Assembly (NCBI RefSeq): GCF_014646935.1
Contig: NZ_BMOF01000016.1
Coordinates: forward strand, 1-43,551
Origin: Calditerricola satsumensis
GTDB lineage: Bacteria > Bacillota > Bacilli > Calditerricolales > Calditerricolaceae
DNA: 43,551 nucleotides
Direction of reading: 5' to 3'
Part shown: positions 25,429 through 33,046 of the stretch, piece after piece
Layout of the letters: the number at the start of each line of letters is the position of its first letter
Position numbering within the stretch: position 1 is the first letter of the stretch
Made by a program: the position numbers and the translations under genes
Notes under the pieces: generated by a model
What the model saw: the letters and a program-made list of their open reading frames with translations, nothing else
The model's database searches: none
What the model was told of the DNA's origin: nothing

Positions 25429-25478
25429 GCGGCATGTCGGGGTCATGCATCAACAACGCTGTGGGACAGGTGGGCGAC

Positions 25479-25673
25479 GTGAGGCATTCATCGAAACCGG
25501 CTCAGCCGACGCGCTGGATCTACTGGGCCAAAGTGTTTGACTCGAAGTTTCAAGCGGGCTGTTTGGCCAAGCGGATGGAGGAAGACTGGTGGCTGTATGG
25601 CTACAAGAGCCCGCGGGAAGTGGAGGTTGTGCGCCTGAAAAACGGGCGCTACGGCGTGCGCTACATGTGGTAG
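25479..25673 (+). CDS. Small hypothetical protein
   Basis: A 64-residue basic and aromatic-rich product (TRWIYWAKVFDSKF, EEDWWLYGYKSP, ending NGRYGVRYMW). There is no signal peptide or membrane helix. GTG 25479 follows GGGACAGGTGGG; an ATG at 25434 would add 15 residues with no ribosome site of note. It starts 50 bases after pgpA and ends 25 bases before the tRNA promoter region. I do not recognise the family, but its residue composition is protein-like rather than random for this GC content. Confidence 0.55.
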   Translation: MRHSSKPAQPTRWIYWAKVFDSKFQAGCLAKRMEEDWWLYGYKSPREVEVVRLKNGRYGVRYMW

Positions 25674-25698
25674 GGGCTTCTTTCTCTTAAATTCCCTC

Positions 25699-25728
25699 TT
25701 GATTTTCTTTTAAACGTTGTGGTATAGT
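25699..25728 (+). promoter_or_regulatory. Promoter of the tRNA cluster
   Basis: TTGATT (25699-25704), an 18-base spacer and TATAGT (25723-25728), preceded by TGG as an extended -10. The first tRNA begins 12 bases further on. Confidence 0.7.
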
Positions 25729-25740
25729 AAAACCCGTCGG

Positions 25741-25817
<77 letters not shown>

Positions 25818-25822
25818 CTTGT

Positions 25823-25898
<76 letters not shown>

Positions 25899-25911
25899 CT
25901 TGACAACCTGC

Positions 25912-25987
25912 GTGCCCGTAGCTCAGCTGGGAGAGCGCCACCTTGACGCGGTGGAGGTCACAGGTTCGAGCCCTGTCGGGCACACCA
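25912..25987 (+). tRNA. tRNA-Val (GAC), copy 1
   Basis: A 76-base cloverleaf with CCA end. Acceptor GTGCCCG pairs with CGGGCAC; anticodon stem CCACC/GGTGG encloses loop TTGACGC, anticodon GAC for valine. It is almost identical to the next gene. Confidence 0.93.
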
Positions 25988-25998
25988 TCCTTCCTCGT

Positions 25999-26074
25999 GT
26001 ACCCGTAGCTCAGCTGGGAGAGCGCCACCTTGACGCGGTGGAGGTCACAGGTTCGAGCCCTGTCGGGTACACCA
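25999..26074 (+). tRNA. tRNA-Val (GAC), copy 2
   Basis: A 76-base cloverleaf 11 bases after copy 1. The two differ at the third acceptor pair only: GTACCCG/CGGGTAC here against GTGCCCG/CGGGCAC, a compensatory change from G3-C70 to A3-U70. The anticodon is again GAC. Confidence 0.93.
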
Positions 26075-26094
26075 TTTTCTTTTGGCGAAAACAA

Positions 26095-26116
26095 CCGGCG
26101 GAAGCCGGCTTTTTTT
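26095..26116 (+). terminator. Terminator of the tRNA cluster
   Basis: A short stem CCGGC / GCCGG with a stable GGAA tetraloop followed by C and seven T residues. It lies about 20 bases after the last tRNA. Confidence 0.75.
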
Positions 26117-26137
26117 ATCGTGCAAGGGAGGCACGCT

Positions 26138-26854
26138 ATGCATTCCGCTTCCATTCTCGTTGTGGAAGATGATCGGGATCTTCATCGGCTTGTGGCCACG
26201 TATTTGCGGAAAGAAGGTTATGCCGTTGATGGCGCGTACACGGGGCAAGAAGCGCTGGTGCGCGCGAGGAGCGGAAGCTACCACTTGGTTGTGTTGGACC
26301 TGATGCTTCCGGACATCGATGGGTTTGCGGTTCTGCGGGACATCCGGGAAGCATCGACGGTTCCGGTGATCATTTTGTCGGCCAAGGGCGAGGAATGGGA
26401 TAAAGTGATGGGCTTGGGCATCGGAGCCGACGATTACCTGACCAAGCCGTTTCGCATCGCCGAGCTGATCGCGCGTGTCAAGGCCCAATTGCGGCGGTAT
26501 CTCGTGTTGAACGCGCCCGCTTCAGCGCCTCCTCGCGTGATGCGTTATGGGGACCTTGAACTTCACTTGGACACCTACGAAGTGCGCGTCGGAGGAAAAG
26601 CCAAACCGCTGACGGCAAAGGAATATGCGCTGCTGAAGCTGTTCCTGGAACATCCGGGGCGCGTTTTTACAAAAGCGCAACTGTTCGAGCGTGTGTGGAA
26701 GGAGCCCTATCTGGGGGACGACAATACGGTCATGGTTCATATCCGGCGCCTTCGGGCGAAGATCGAGCCGAACCCTTCTCAGCCGCAGTACATCCAAACG
26801 GTGTGGGGGATCGGGTACAAATTGGGAGGAGGCCGCAACACGGAATGGACCTGA
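26138..26854 (+). CDS. OmpR/PhoB-family response regulator
   Basis: Two-component regulator of 238 residues. The receiver domain has the acid pair Glu10-Asp11, phosphoacceptor Asp54 in VVLDLMLPD, and Lys103 in LTKPF. The C-terminal winged-helix DNA-binding domain carries LTAKEYALLKLFLEHPGRVF (in part LTAKEYALLKLF) and IQTVWGIGYKLG. The ATG at 26138 has AAGGGAGG 6 bases upstream. The kinase gene starts inside its last 10 bases. The ABC genes behind the kinase are the likely targets, through the GTAAG repeats at 27789-27815. Confidence 0.92.
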   Translation: MHSASILVVEDDRDLHRLVATYLRKEGYAVDGAYTGQEALVRARSGSYHLVVLDLMLPDIDGFAVLRDIREASTVPVIILSAKGEEWDKVMGLGIGADDYLTKPFRIAELIARVKAQLRRYLVLNAPASAPPRVMRYGDLELHLDTYEVRVGGKAKPLTAKEYALLKLFLEHPGRVFTKAQLFERVWKEPYLGDDNTVMVHIRRLRAKIEPNPSQPQYIQTVWGIGYKLGGGRNTEWT

Positions 26855-27792
26855 TCGCCTGGGTTCTTGCCGGGGTGAATGTGTGGGTGCTTCTTCGATA
26901 CCGAAGCCTGGTCCGCCAAGTGGAGCAAGTAAACGACATCTTGGCGAAGATTTCCGGAGGGAATTACAATCTCCGGTTTCGCATGCTGACGAACAACCCT
27001 CAAATGAAACGGCTTCGCGCCAATCTGAATGGGCTGGTGGATCAGTTTCAGCAGACCCTCAAGCGAATCCATTACTTGGAACATGCGCGCAAAACGATGT
27101 TGGCTTATCTTTCGCACGATTTGCGCACGCCGCTGGCGGCCATGCTTGGCTATGTGGAGGCGTTGCGCACCGACAACACGCTGACCCCCGCGGAACGGGC
27201 GGAGTATCTCGATATTGTTTCCCAACGCGGCGCAAAATTGGCGGAAATGTTGAACGATTTTTTTGAATTCACCCGCCTTGAAGCGGACGAGACGCCTCTG
27301 CCCCTCGAGCCGCTCGACCTTGCCGAAAAGGTACGGGAGGCGCTATTGCTGGTGCATCCGGAAGCCGCGCAGGCGGGAGTGGTTCCCGAGGTGAAGATTC
27401 CGGAGCATCCGGTGTGGGTCTGGGCGAATGCCCGCGCGGTCGATCGAATTTTGCACAATCTTTTGGTGAACGCCCTCCGGCATGGGAAGGACGGCGGGGT
27501 GATCGGGGTGGCCGTGCGGGAAGATGGCGATCGCGCGTGGGTGGACGTGTGGGATCGTGGAAGAGGCATCGACAAGCGAGATTTGCCGTACATTTTTGAC
27601 CCGTTCTACACCCGCGGAAGGTCGCGCGAAGATGCGCGCCAAAGCAGCGGGCTGGGCTTGGCGATCGTCAAGCATTTGGTGGAAAAGCAGCAGGGAACGG
27701 TGACCGCCTCCAGCGTGCCGTGGAAACGGACGACCGTCTCGTTTTCGCTGCGCAGGATGACGGAAGAGGAAGAAACCGGAATGGAAAGGTAA
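26845..27792 (+). CDS. Sensor histidine kinase, short N terminus without extracellular domain
   Basis: HPK of 315 residues with one hydrophobic segment at the very N terminus (DLIAWVLAGVNVWVLL) and no room for an extracytoplasmic sensor. A HAMP-like linker follows, then the dimerisation helix with phospho-His91 in SHDLRTPLAA. The ATPase domain contains the N box HNLLVNALRHG, G1 DRGRGI, and G2 GLGLAIVKHL. Gene order regulator, kinase, ATPase, permease matches YcbL-YcbM-YcbN-YcbO of B. subtilis. Such kinases may sense their signal in the membrane or through the transporter; this is inferred. Confidence 0.9.
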   Translation: MDLIAWVLAGVNVWVLLRYRSLVRQVEQVNDILAKISGGNYNLRFRMLTNNPQMKRLRANLNGLVDQFQQTLKRIHYLEHARKTMLAYLSHDLRTPLAAMLGYVEALRTDNTLTPAERAEYLDIVSQRGAKLAEMLNDFFEFTRLEADETPLPLEPLDLAEKVREALLLVHPEAAQAGVVPEVKIPEHPVWVWANARAVDRILHNLLVNALRHGKDGGVIGVAVREDGDRAWVDVWDRGRGIDKRDLPYIFDPFYTRGRSREDARQSSGLGLAIVKHLVEKQQGTVTASSVPWKRTTVSFSLRRMTEEEETGMER

Positions 27793-27815
27793 GAAATTTG
27801 TAAGGAATGCGTAAG
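27789..27815 (+). promoter_or_regulatory. Three phased GTAAG direct repeats, likely response-regulator binding site
   Basis: GTAAG occurs at 27789, 27800 and 27811, exactly 11 bp apart, in the gap between the kinase stop codon and the ABC ATPase gene. The first copy contains the kinase stop codon. Direct half-sites with 11-bp spacing are the usual binding pattern of OmpR/PhoB-type regulators. A possible -10 box, TATTCT, lies at 27836-27841, placing the third repeat near the -35 region. Confidence 0.6.
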
Positions 27816-27867
27816 CGGCCTGTTCGTTTTTTGTCGTATTCTGGTCCTCGAGAAGGAGGGGACCGGG

Positions 27868-28791
27868 ATGGAGACGATTTTGCGAACGCATCGGCTTGCT
27901 AAGGTGTACAGAAAGCGCGTGGCCGTTCGCGACGTGAGCATGACGATCGGGCGGGGGGAGATTTACGGTTTGCTCGGCCCGAACGGGGCCGGAAAGACCA
28001 CCACCCTGCGCATGATTGTGGGACTCGTTCGTCCTTCGGCGGGGGAAATCGAGCTCTTCGGCGAACCCCTCCATTCCGGCAATCGCTCGCGGTTGTTGGA
28101 GCGGATAGGGGCCAACATGGAACGGCCGGGGTTTTACGGCAACTTGACGGCGTGGGAAAACCTACGCCTTCATGCCCGGCTGATGGGCATGGAAGACGAG
28201 GCGCGCATCGCAGACGTTCTCGAGCGGGTGGGGTTGCAGGCGGAAAAAGACCGCTTGGTTCGGCAGTTTTCCTTGGGGATGAGACAGCGGCTCGCCATTG
28301 CCCGCGCGCTGCTTCACCATCCCGAGTTTCTGGTGCTCGACGAACCGACCAACGGGTTGGACCCGGCGGGGATCAAGGCGTTGCGCCAGCTCCTCATCGA
28401 CCTGGCGCAGACGATGCGGATCACCGTGTTGCTGTCGAGCCACCTTTTGAGCGAGGTGCAGCAGCTGGCCACGAAGATCGGCATTCTCGTTCAGGGACGG
28501 CTGGTGGAGGAGATTTCGGTGGCGGAGCTGGAACGGCGCAACCGCCACCACCTGGAACTGAAGGTGAGCGACGAAAAGAAGGCGGCCGTGCTACTGGAGC
28601 AAAAGCTGGGCATTGCCGACTACCGCGTGGTGGAACCCGGCGTGATCCGCGTCTATGAGCGGTTGTCCGAATCGGGAGTCCTCAACCGGACGCTGGTGTC
28701 AAACGGGGTGGACGTGCGGGAGCTGGTGCTGAAGCGCGATTCGTTGGAAGACTACTTTTTGCGGATTACGGGGGGAACGGGCGATGCGTGA
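27868..28791 (+). CDS. ABC transporter ATP-binding protein, BcrA/YcbN-type
   Basis: ATPase of 307 residues with Walker A GPNGAGKTT, signature FSLGMRQRLAIARAL, Walker B LVLDEPTNGLDPAG and H-loop LLSSHLLSEVQQL. The C-terminal extension of about 90 residues (EISVAELERRNRHH onward) is characteristic of BcrA-like exporters of peptide antibiotics or lantibiotic self-protection. The start is ATG after GAAGGAGGGG. It overlaps the permease gene by 8 bases. Together with the two-component pair it forms a putative antimicrobial-peptide or cell-envelope-stress response module; the substrate is not known. Confidence 0.88.
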   Translation: METILRTHRLAKVYRKRVAVRDVSMTIGRGEIYGLLGPNGAGKTTTLRMIVGLVRPSAGEIELFGEPLHSGNRSRLLERIGANMERPGFYGNLTAWENLRLHARLMGMEDEARIADVLERVGLQAEKDRLVRQFSLGMRQRLAIARALLHHPEFLVLDEPTNGLDPAGIKALRQLLIDLAQTMRITVLLSSHLLSEVQQLATKIGILVQGRLVEEISVAELERRNRHHLELKVSDEKKAAVLLEQKLGIADYRVVEPGVIRVYERLSESGVLNRTLVSNGVDVRELVLKRDSLEDYFLRITGGTGDA

Positions 28792-29533
28792 CATTCTGTA
28801 TGCCGAATGGCTAAAGTTGAAGCGGTCAAAGGTATGGTGGCTGGTGGTGCTGGGGCCGGGATTGCCGGCGCTTCTCACCTTTGCCATTTACCTCAATGGC
28901 CAGCGCCTCACGGGGCGAGTGGTGAATTGGGACGCCTTTTTTCAAACGAGCGGCCTTTTGCTGAACGCCATGCTGGCACCTGCACTCTTTGCCCTATTGG
29001 CGGGCTATGTACTGGTGCGGGAATACCAGGAGCACACCATCAGCGCGCTGCTGACGTATCCGCGACCCCGTTGGAAATTTTATCTTGGCAAATGGCTGAT
29101 CCTGGTTCCGTTCGCTTTCCTCGTATTTGCCCTGGGATACCTCTACACGGTCGGAGCCGGTTTTGCGCTGCGGCACGAGCCCTTGGTGGCGAAGACCCTG
29201 TGGGTGTATGCGCAGGCCTTTGGCATCATGGCCGTATGCAATGTGGCGCTCATTCCCTTGGCGCTGGTTGCCGCGCTGATCGGAAAAAGCCTCATCCCTG
29301 CCGTTGCCCTCGGGATCGGCGCCGTGGTGGTCAGCGTGCAGATCCTCAATTCGGATTTCCTTACCTTTTTTCCGTGGACTGCAGGGACGGCGTTGGTCAT
29401 CGCCTTTGTCGATCCAGAATCCGTCTCGTTTTCCGCTTTCCATGCCGCGGCAACCCTGTTTCTCTCGTTTGTTGTGCCCTTCGTCGTGGGGCTCTATATT
29501 TTCAATAAAATGGACGTCCATGGCGGCTCTTGA
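28784..29533 (+). CDS. ABC-2 type permease, YcbO/BcrB-like
   Basis: Membrane component of the preceding ATPase, 249 residues with six hydrophobic helices. It begins MRDILYAEWLKLKRSKVWW, a start typical of lantibiotic-immunity and bacitracin-type permeases. The cytoplasmic coupling motif VREYQEHTISALLTYPRPRWKFYLGKW (part: EYQEHTISALLTYP) follows the second helix. It is the last gene of the four-gene module; no clear terminator follows. Confidence 0.85.
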   Translation: MRDILYAEWLKLKRSKVWWLVVLGPGLPALLTFAIYLNGQRLTGRVVNWDAFFQTSGLLLNAMLAPALFALLAGYVLVREYQEHTISALLTYPRPRWKFYLGKWLILVPFAFLVFALGYLYTVGAGFALRHEPLVAKTLWVYAQAFGIMAVCNVALIPLALVAALIGKSLIPAVALGIGAVVVSVQILNSDFLTFFPWTAGTALVIAFVDPESVSFSAFHAAATLFLSFVVPFVVGLYIFNKMDVHGGS

Positions 29534-29676
29534 CGGAGTTCGTTTCCTTCCTGGTGGAACGTCCCGCTTTTCCAGCCGCCGGCCATGGCGTAGAATGGAC
29601 GTAGGGCGCGCGGGCGGGTGTGGTGCGCGCTACGGAATCCGTTTGGAAAGCGGTGAGGACGTTGTACGCCATCGGC

Positions 29677-30819
29677 ATGCGCGTGGCGTTGGTGGGAGCG
29701 CTCTGCGCGGCCCTCGTTTCCGGCTGCGCCCAAGAGACGACGGAGATGCCCCTCGATCCAGCGACAAACCCGGGGATGTCTGGCGGAGAATCGGCGGTCA
29801 AGCAGCGGGCAGAACGGCCGATCGAACCAAGGCCAGAGGTGCCGTCGCGCCCGCCGGCGGCGGTGGACGTGCCGGCGAAGGCGGTGAACGGCACGCTCTA
29901 CGTCGCCCTGCGTCCGCTGGCGGACCAGGTAGGCGGATCGGTGGCGCACGATCCGGTGGAAGGGACGATTGAGGCGGCGATCGGCGGACACCGCTTCTCG
30001 TGGATCGTCGGCGCGCCGGTCCTGTCGCGTGACGGCGTCTTCTTGCCGGGCGATTTCACGCCGGTGGTGGAGGGGAAGGAGATCTGGGTGCCGCTGGCCT
30101 TCGTGCGCGACGGCCTGCGGTGGCCGGCCCAAACCGCGGAGGGCGGCCGGATTCGTCTTGCGGTCCAAAACGCGACGGTGGAGGCGGCGAAACCCCAGCC
30201 CAACCGTCCCGCCTTGGCCACCCTGCGCGCCGCCGATGTCGCGGCGTACTTGCAACACCTGAGTCCGCCCATCCGCGGGGCACGCCTCAGCTCGCGCGCC
30301 AGCCACCTGCCCGGCGCACCGCGGTCCTACCGGGAGGGGGTCCACGAAGGCATCGACTGGTACAGCGGGTACACGGGCGTGGCGATCACGCGGTCGACGC
30401 CGGTCGTGGCGATGGCCGACGGCGTGGTGGTGCGGGCCGATCGGGCGTACCGCGAAATGCCAAAGGCCGAGCGCGACCGGCTCCTCGCCGAATGCCGCCG
30501 CTTGGGGCGCACGCCGGCGCACATCCTCGACCGGCTGCGCGGGCGAACCGTGTGGGTCCAGCACGACGGAGGGCTGCTCACGCGCTACGCTCACCTGTCG
30601 GCCGTGGCCGACGGCATCGACGTTGGCGCCCGCGTCAAGCGAGGCCAGGTGCTCGGTTATGTGGGCAATTCCGGCACGAGCAGCGGCGTCGCGGGGACCG
30701 ACGAGGACCTGCACCTGCATCTCGACATACTCGTGTACGGGGAGCCGTTCTGGAAATATCTGCGCAGCGACGAAATCCGCCTGGTGCTCGAGGCGGTCTT
30801 TTCTCCAGAAAAGCGGTAG
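29677..30819 (+). CDS. Lipoprotein with stalk domain and M23-type metallopeptidase domain
   Basis: Secreted lipoprotein of about 380 residues. The signal peptide (MRVALVGALCAALVSGC) ends at lipobox Cys17. A Pro/Glu-rich linker is followed by a copper-amine-oxidase-N-like/stalk domain (about 70-165: GTLYVALRPLADQVGG and EIWVPLAFVRDGLRW). The C-terminal M23 peptidase domain keeps zinc ligands His223 and Asp227 in GVHEGIDWY, His306 in TRYAHLS, and HLHLD (346-350). M23 enzymes cut peptidoglycan cross-links. An insertion of about 30 residues (YREMPKAERDRLLAECRRLG) lies inside the fold. The open frame extends to 29620 but only 29677 fits a signal peptide; the ribosome site is weak. Confidence 0.82.
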   Translation: MRVALVGALCAALVSGCAQETTEMPLDPATNPGMSGGESAVKQRAERPIEPRPEVPSRPPAAVDVPAKAVNGTLYVALRPLADQVGGSVAHDPVEGTIEAAIGGHRFSWIVGAPVLSRDGVFLPGDFTPVVEGKEIWVPLAFVRDGLRWPAQTAEGGRIRLAVQNATVEAAKPQPNRPALATLRAADVAAYLQHLSPPIRGARLSSRASHLPGAPRSYREGVHEGIDWYSGYTGVAITRSTPVVAMADGVVVRADRAYREMPKAERDRLLAECRRLGRTPAHILDRLRGRTVWVQHDGGLLTRYAHLSAVADGIDVGARVKRGQVLGYVGNSGTSSGVAGTDEDLHLHLDILVYGEPFWKYLRSDEIRLVLEAVFSPEKR

Positions 30820-30856
30820 CGGCGCGGCGTGTTCCTGTTCTTCGCTCGCCCTTTCG

Positions 30857-30865
30857 TGCTATAAT
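30857..30865 (+). promoter_or_regulatory. Extended -10 promoter of the DUF4912 gene
   Basis: TGC-TATAAT lies 56 bases before the start of the next gene. The -35 region is weak (TGTTCT with 18-base spacing). Confidence 0.55.
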
Positions 30866-30920
30866 GAAAGGTGAACCCCGCAGTGCGGGCATTCTTTGAA
30901 GGAAAGGAACGGGTGACCGG

Positions 30921-31280
30921 ATGCGTGCGAACCCTTCGGCTTCCTCGCGGGACGTCGACGGACCGAGTATCCGCATCAAATGGAGCGAAGGCGGAACGCT
31001 GGTCGCAACCTGGCAGCTGTCGGAGGAGGTCAAATCGGAGCTGAAGCGCCGTTTTGCCCTCCCCCCGCACGAGTTGCCCTTTGTCTTGCGTTTGTATGAC
31101 GTGACCGATCGCGACGTGCGCAATGACGGTCTCGACAAATACGTCGACTTTGAAGTGAACGGCCAGGCGCTGGAGTGGCGCCTCTACGGGATCGAACCGG
31201 GCCGGAATTACCGCGTGGATTTGGGCGTCCGCCTCCTCGATGGACGCTTTTGGCCCTTGATCCGATCGGAAGCGGTGTAA
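30921..31280 (+). CDS. DUF4912-domain protein
   Basis: A 119-residue soluble protein of the DUF4912 family, found mainly in Firmicutes. The conserved core is FVLRLYDVTDRDVRNDGLDKYVDF (in part LRLYDVTDRD) and the C-terminal WRLYGIEPGRNYRVDLGVRLLDG. The fold is predicted to be a beta-sandwich with tyrosine-rich strands. Function is unknown. It has its own promoter and a perfect hairpin terminator immediately after the stop. Confidence 0.75.
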   Translation: MRANPSASSRDVDGPSIRIKWSEGGTLVATWQLSEEVKSELKRRFALPPHELPFVLRLYDVTDRDVRNDGLDKYVDFEVNGQALEWRLYGIEPGRNYRVDLGVRLLDGRFWPLIRSEAV

Positions 31281-31308
31281 GGGCGGTCGTGTACCGCCCT
31301 CTTCTTTA
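31281..31308 (+). terminator. Rho-independent terminator after the DUF4912 gene
   Basis: GGGCGGT-CGTGT-ACCGCCC is a perfect 7-bp stem right after the stop codon, followed by TCTTCTTTATTT. It may also act on the converging minus-strand gene. Confidence 0.8.
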
Positions 31309-31313
31309 TTTGG

Positions 31314-31739
31314 CTACGGTTCGCTGGGGAGGGTTACGTCGACAATGTCGGCCAACGGCAGCGCCCGACGGCCCGTTTCGGTGACGAGTTCGACCCGGCC
31401 AGCGAGGGGGTCGACGCGGCGGACCCGGCCGTGCACCGTGCGGTAGCCGTCGGGATGGTAAACGGTGAGGGTCACCGGGCAGCCCAGCCGCAGGGCGGCG
31501 GAAAGGGCGCGGGCGCATGCTTCTTGCTGTTGGGGATCGAGCACGGGCCGCGGCAGCACGCCCGCCGCGCGCTCCTGGTCGAGAAAGGCCTCCCGGTGTT
31601 CCGGCAGCAGGATCCGGTGCCCGGCGTAAAGAAAGTTGTGCCGGTAATAGCGCAAAAGGGACAACGCGTACCCCTCCTCCGTCGGCTTGAGGTGATGGAC
31701 GTGCCCACGAACAAGAAAAAGACGTTTTTCGGCCGCCAT
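31314..31739 (-). CDS. YolD-like family protein
   Basis: A 141-residue protein whose C-terminal two thirds match the YolD-like pattern: ILLPEHREAFLDQE (pro-Glu-His-Arg motif), then TLTVYHPDGYRTVHGRVRRVDPLAGRVEL (in part RVRRVDPLAGRVEL) and the closing ALPLADIVDVTL. YolD-like genes often sit beside Y-family DNA polymerase genes such as uvrX, but none is adjacent here. Its 5' end overlaps the start of the divergent YitT-family gene by 45 bases. If a start further in is used, the overlap disappears. Confidence 0.6.
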   Translation of the reverse strand: MAAEKRLFLVRGHVHHLKPTEEGYALSLLRYYRHNFLYAGHRILLPEHREAFLDQERAAGVLPRPVLDPQQQEACARALSAALRLGCPVTLTVYHPDGYRTVHGRVRRVDPLAGRVELVTETGRRALPLADIVDVTLPSEP

Positions 31740-32567
31740 GGCGGGCGGCTGCTCGCCATCCTCATCGGGGCGCTGTTGGTGGCCGTTGGCCTGGAGCTGT
31801 TCCTCATTCCCAACCGGGTCATCGACGGCGGCATCGTTGGGGTATCGATCATCCTTGATGCGCTGACGCCGATTCCGCTGGGTGTGTACCTCGTATTGTT
31901 AAATCTTCCTTTTCTTGTTGTCGGCTACAAACAAATCGGCAAGACGTTTGCCTTGTCGACGCTGTTTGCCGTCAGCGCGCTCGCCGTCTTTGTGACGTTG
32001 CTTCGTCGGCTGGAACCCGTAACCACCGACGTCATTTTGGCCACCGTGTTTGGCGGGATCATTTTGGGCATCGGGGTCGGATTGATCATCCGCTTCGGCG
32101 GATCCCTCGACGGGACGGAGATCGTTGCCATTCTCGTCAACCGGAAATTCGGGTTTTCCGTCGGCGAAATCATCATGTTCTTTAACGTGTTTATTTTGGG
32201 TAGCGCCGGCTTTGTCTTCACGTGGGAAAGCGCGATGTATTCGCTCATCGCCTACTTCATCGCCTTTAAAACGATCGATGTGGTGATCGAGGGGCTGGAC
32301 GAGTCGAAGTCGGTGATCATCATTTCCGACGAAAGCCAGAAAATCTCCGAGACCATCTTGGCCCGCCTCGGCCGGGGCGTGACGCACATCTACGGCAAGG
32401 GCGGGTACACGCAGGAGGAGAAGGAACTGCTGTACTGCATCGTGACCCGCCTCGAGCTGGCCAAGCTGAAGAGCATCGTCCAGGAGATCGACCCCAACGC
32501 CCTCATCGCCGTGGAAAACGTCCACGACGTGATGGGCGGCCAGTTCAAAAAGCGCCCCATCCACTGA
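31695..32567 (+). CDS. YitT-family membrane protein (DUF161 + DUF2179)
   Basis: Membrane protein of 290 residues. Five to six hydrophobic helices (about 15-190) follow a short basic N terminus (MDVPTNKKK) and include LIPNRVIDGGIVGVSIIL, the most conserved YitT segment, and LDGTEIVAILVNRKFGFSVGE. The soluble C-terminal DUF2179 domain has KSVIIISDESQKISETIL and HIYGKGGYTQEEKELLYCIV. Function unclear. Start 31695 (ATG) or 31701 (GTG) are both possible; GAGGTGAT fits GTG better, but I keep the ATG. The gene overlaps the divergent YolD-like ORF. Confidence 0.85.
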   Translation: MDVPTNKKKTFFGRHGGRLLAILIGALLVAVGLELFLIPNRVIDGGIVGVSIILDALTPIPLGVYLVLLNLPFLVVGYKQIGKTFALSTLFAVSALAVFVTLLRRLEPVTTDVILATVFGGIILGIGVGLIIRFGGSLDGTEIVAILVNRKFGFSVGEIIMFFNVFILGSAGFVFTWESAMYSLIAYFIAFKTIDVVIEGLDESKSVIIISDESQKISETILARLGRGVTHIYGKGGYTQEEKELLYCIVTRLELAKLKSIVQEIDPNALIAVENVHDVMGGQFKKRPIH

Positions 32568-32590
32568 TGCCTCCTGGGCAAGCGCGACAG

Positions 32591-32618
32591 CGGCCTCCCT
32601 TTTGGGAAGGCCGTTTTT
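32591..32618 (+). terminator. Rho-independent terminator after the YitT-family gene
   Basis: CGGCCTCCC-TTTT-GGGAAGGCCG stem with one bulged base, followed by five T residues. Confidence 0.8.
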
Positions 32619-33008
32619 CGATAGGGTATGATGCGAACACATGTTCTATCCCTAATCATAGCGCAGCCGATCGGAGAGGCAATGGGAAAAATGTTCCAGA
32701 TGTCCCCGTTTGCGCTGGTTTTGGCGGGGCGCCGTCAGCGCGCGTCGTACCACTGCACGTCTTCGAGCAGCATAGACGGTTTCCTTCCCCAGAAATGGCG
32801 CATGAAAGATGTACAAGTACTCATCTTCCAGAATGTTAAGGCATGCAAGTCCTCACTCCTTCCCGCTGGACGGCTGACTTACATGTTTGGAAATGCCATT
32901 TAGGGGCAAATTGTGGGGGAGGTCCGCAGGTCTGAAAGCCACAAGAAGGACAGCGCGAGGGCCGCAGGAGGGGTAATAGATGGAATCATTCAATTGTTAA
33001 AAAAAGAC
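32619..33008. other. Long non-coding stretch before the inositol cluster
   Basis: About 390 bases, part of the 605-base gap between the YitT gene and iolD. No conserved protein is visible on either strand. Frames up to 91 codons exist on the plus strand but have no ribosome site or family pattern. One short minus-strand ORF with a ribosome site is listed separately. At 32964-32992 a ribosome-like AGGAGGGG precedes a seven-codon ORF. It could be a leader or a remnant. Confidence 0.5.
32735..32848 (-). CDS. Possible small ORF, unknown
   Basis: A TTG-started minus-strand ORF of 37 codons with GGAAGGAG 7 bases upstream. The product ends KPSMLLEDVQWYDAR. Nothing else supports it; no family, no promoter and no clear terminator. 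It is listed because the ribosome site is well placed. Confidence 0.25.
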   Translation of the reverse strand: MHALTFWKMSTCTSFMRHFWGRKPSMLLEDVQWYDAR

Positions 33009-33038
33009 TTGCAATTTTGCCGAGGCGCATGGTAGAAT
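33009..33038 (+). promoter_or_regulatory. Sigma-A promoter of the inositol cluster
   Basis: TTGCAA (33009-33014), 18-base spacer, TAGAAT (33033-33038). Transcription should begin near 33045, just before the operator-like motif, so a bound repressor would block the start. The untranslated leader to iolD is about 125 bases. Confidence 0.75.
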
Positions 33039-33046
33039 CGAAGCAC

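Noticed and set aside
25912-26074. Mobile-element insertion at the tRNA genes
   Set aside because: There is no integrase, no direct repeat of a tRNA 3' end beyond the duplicated tRNA itself, and no foreign gene block next to it.
32567-32903. Plus-strand ORFs of about 90 codons before the inositol cluster
   Set aside because: They lack ribosome sites and family patterns; the first overlaps the terminator behind the YitT gene.
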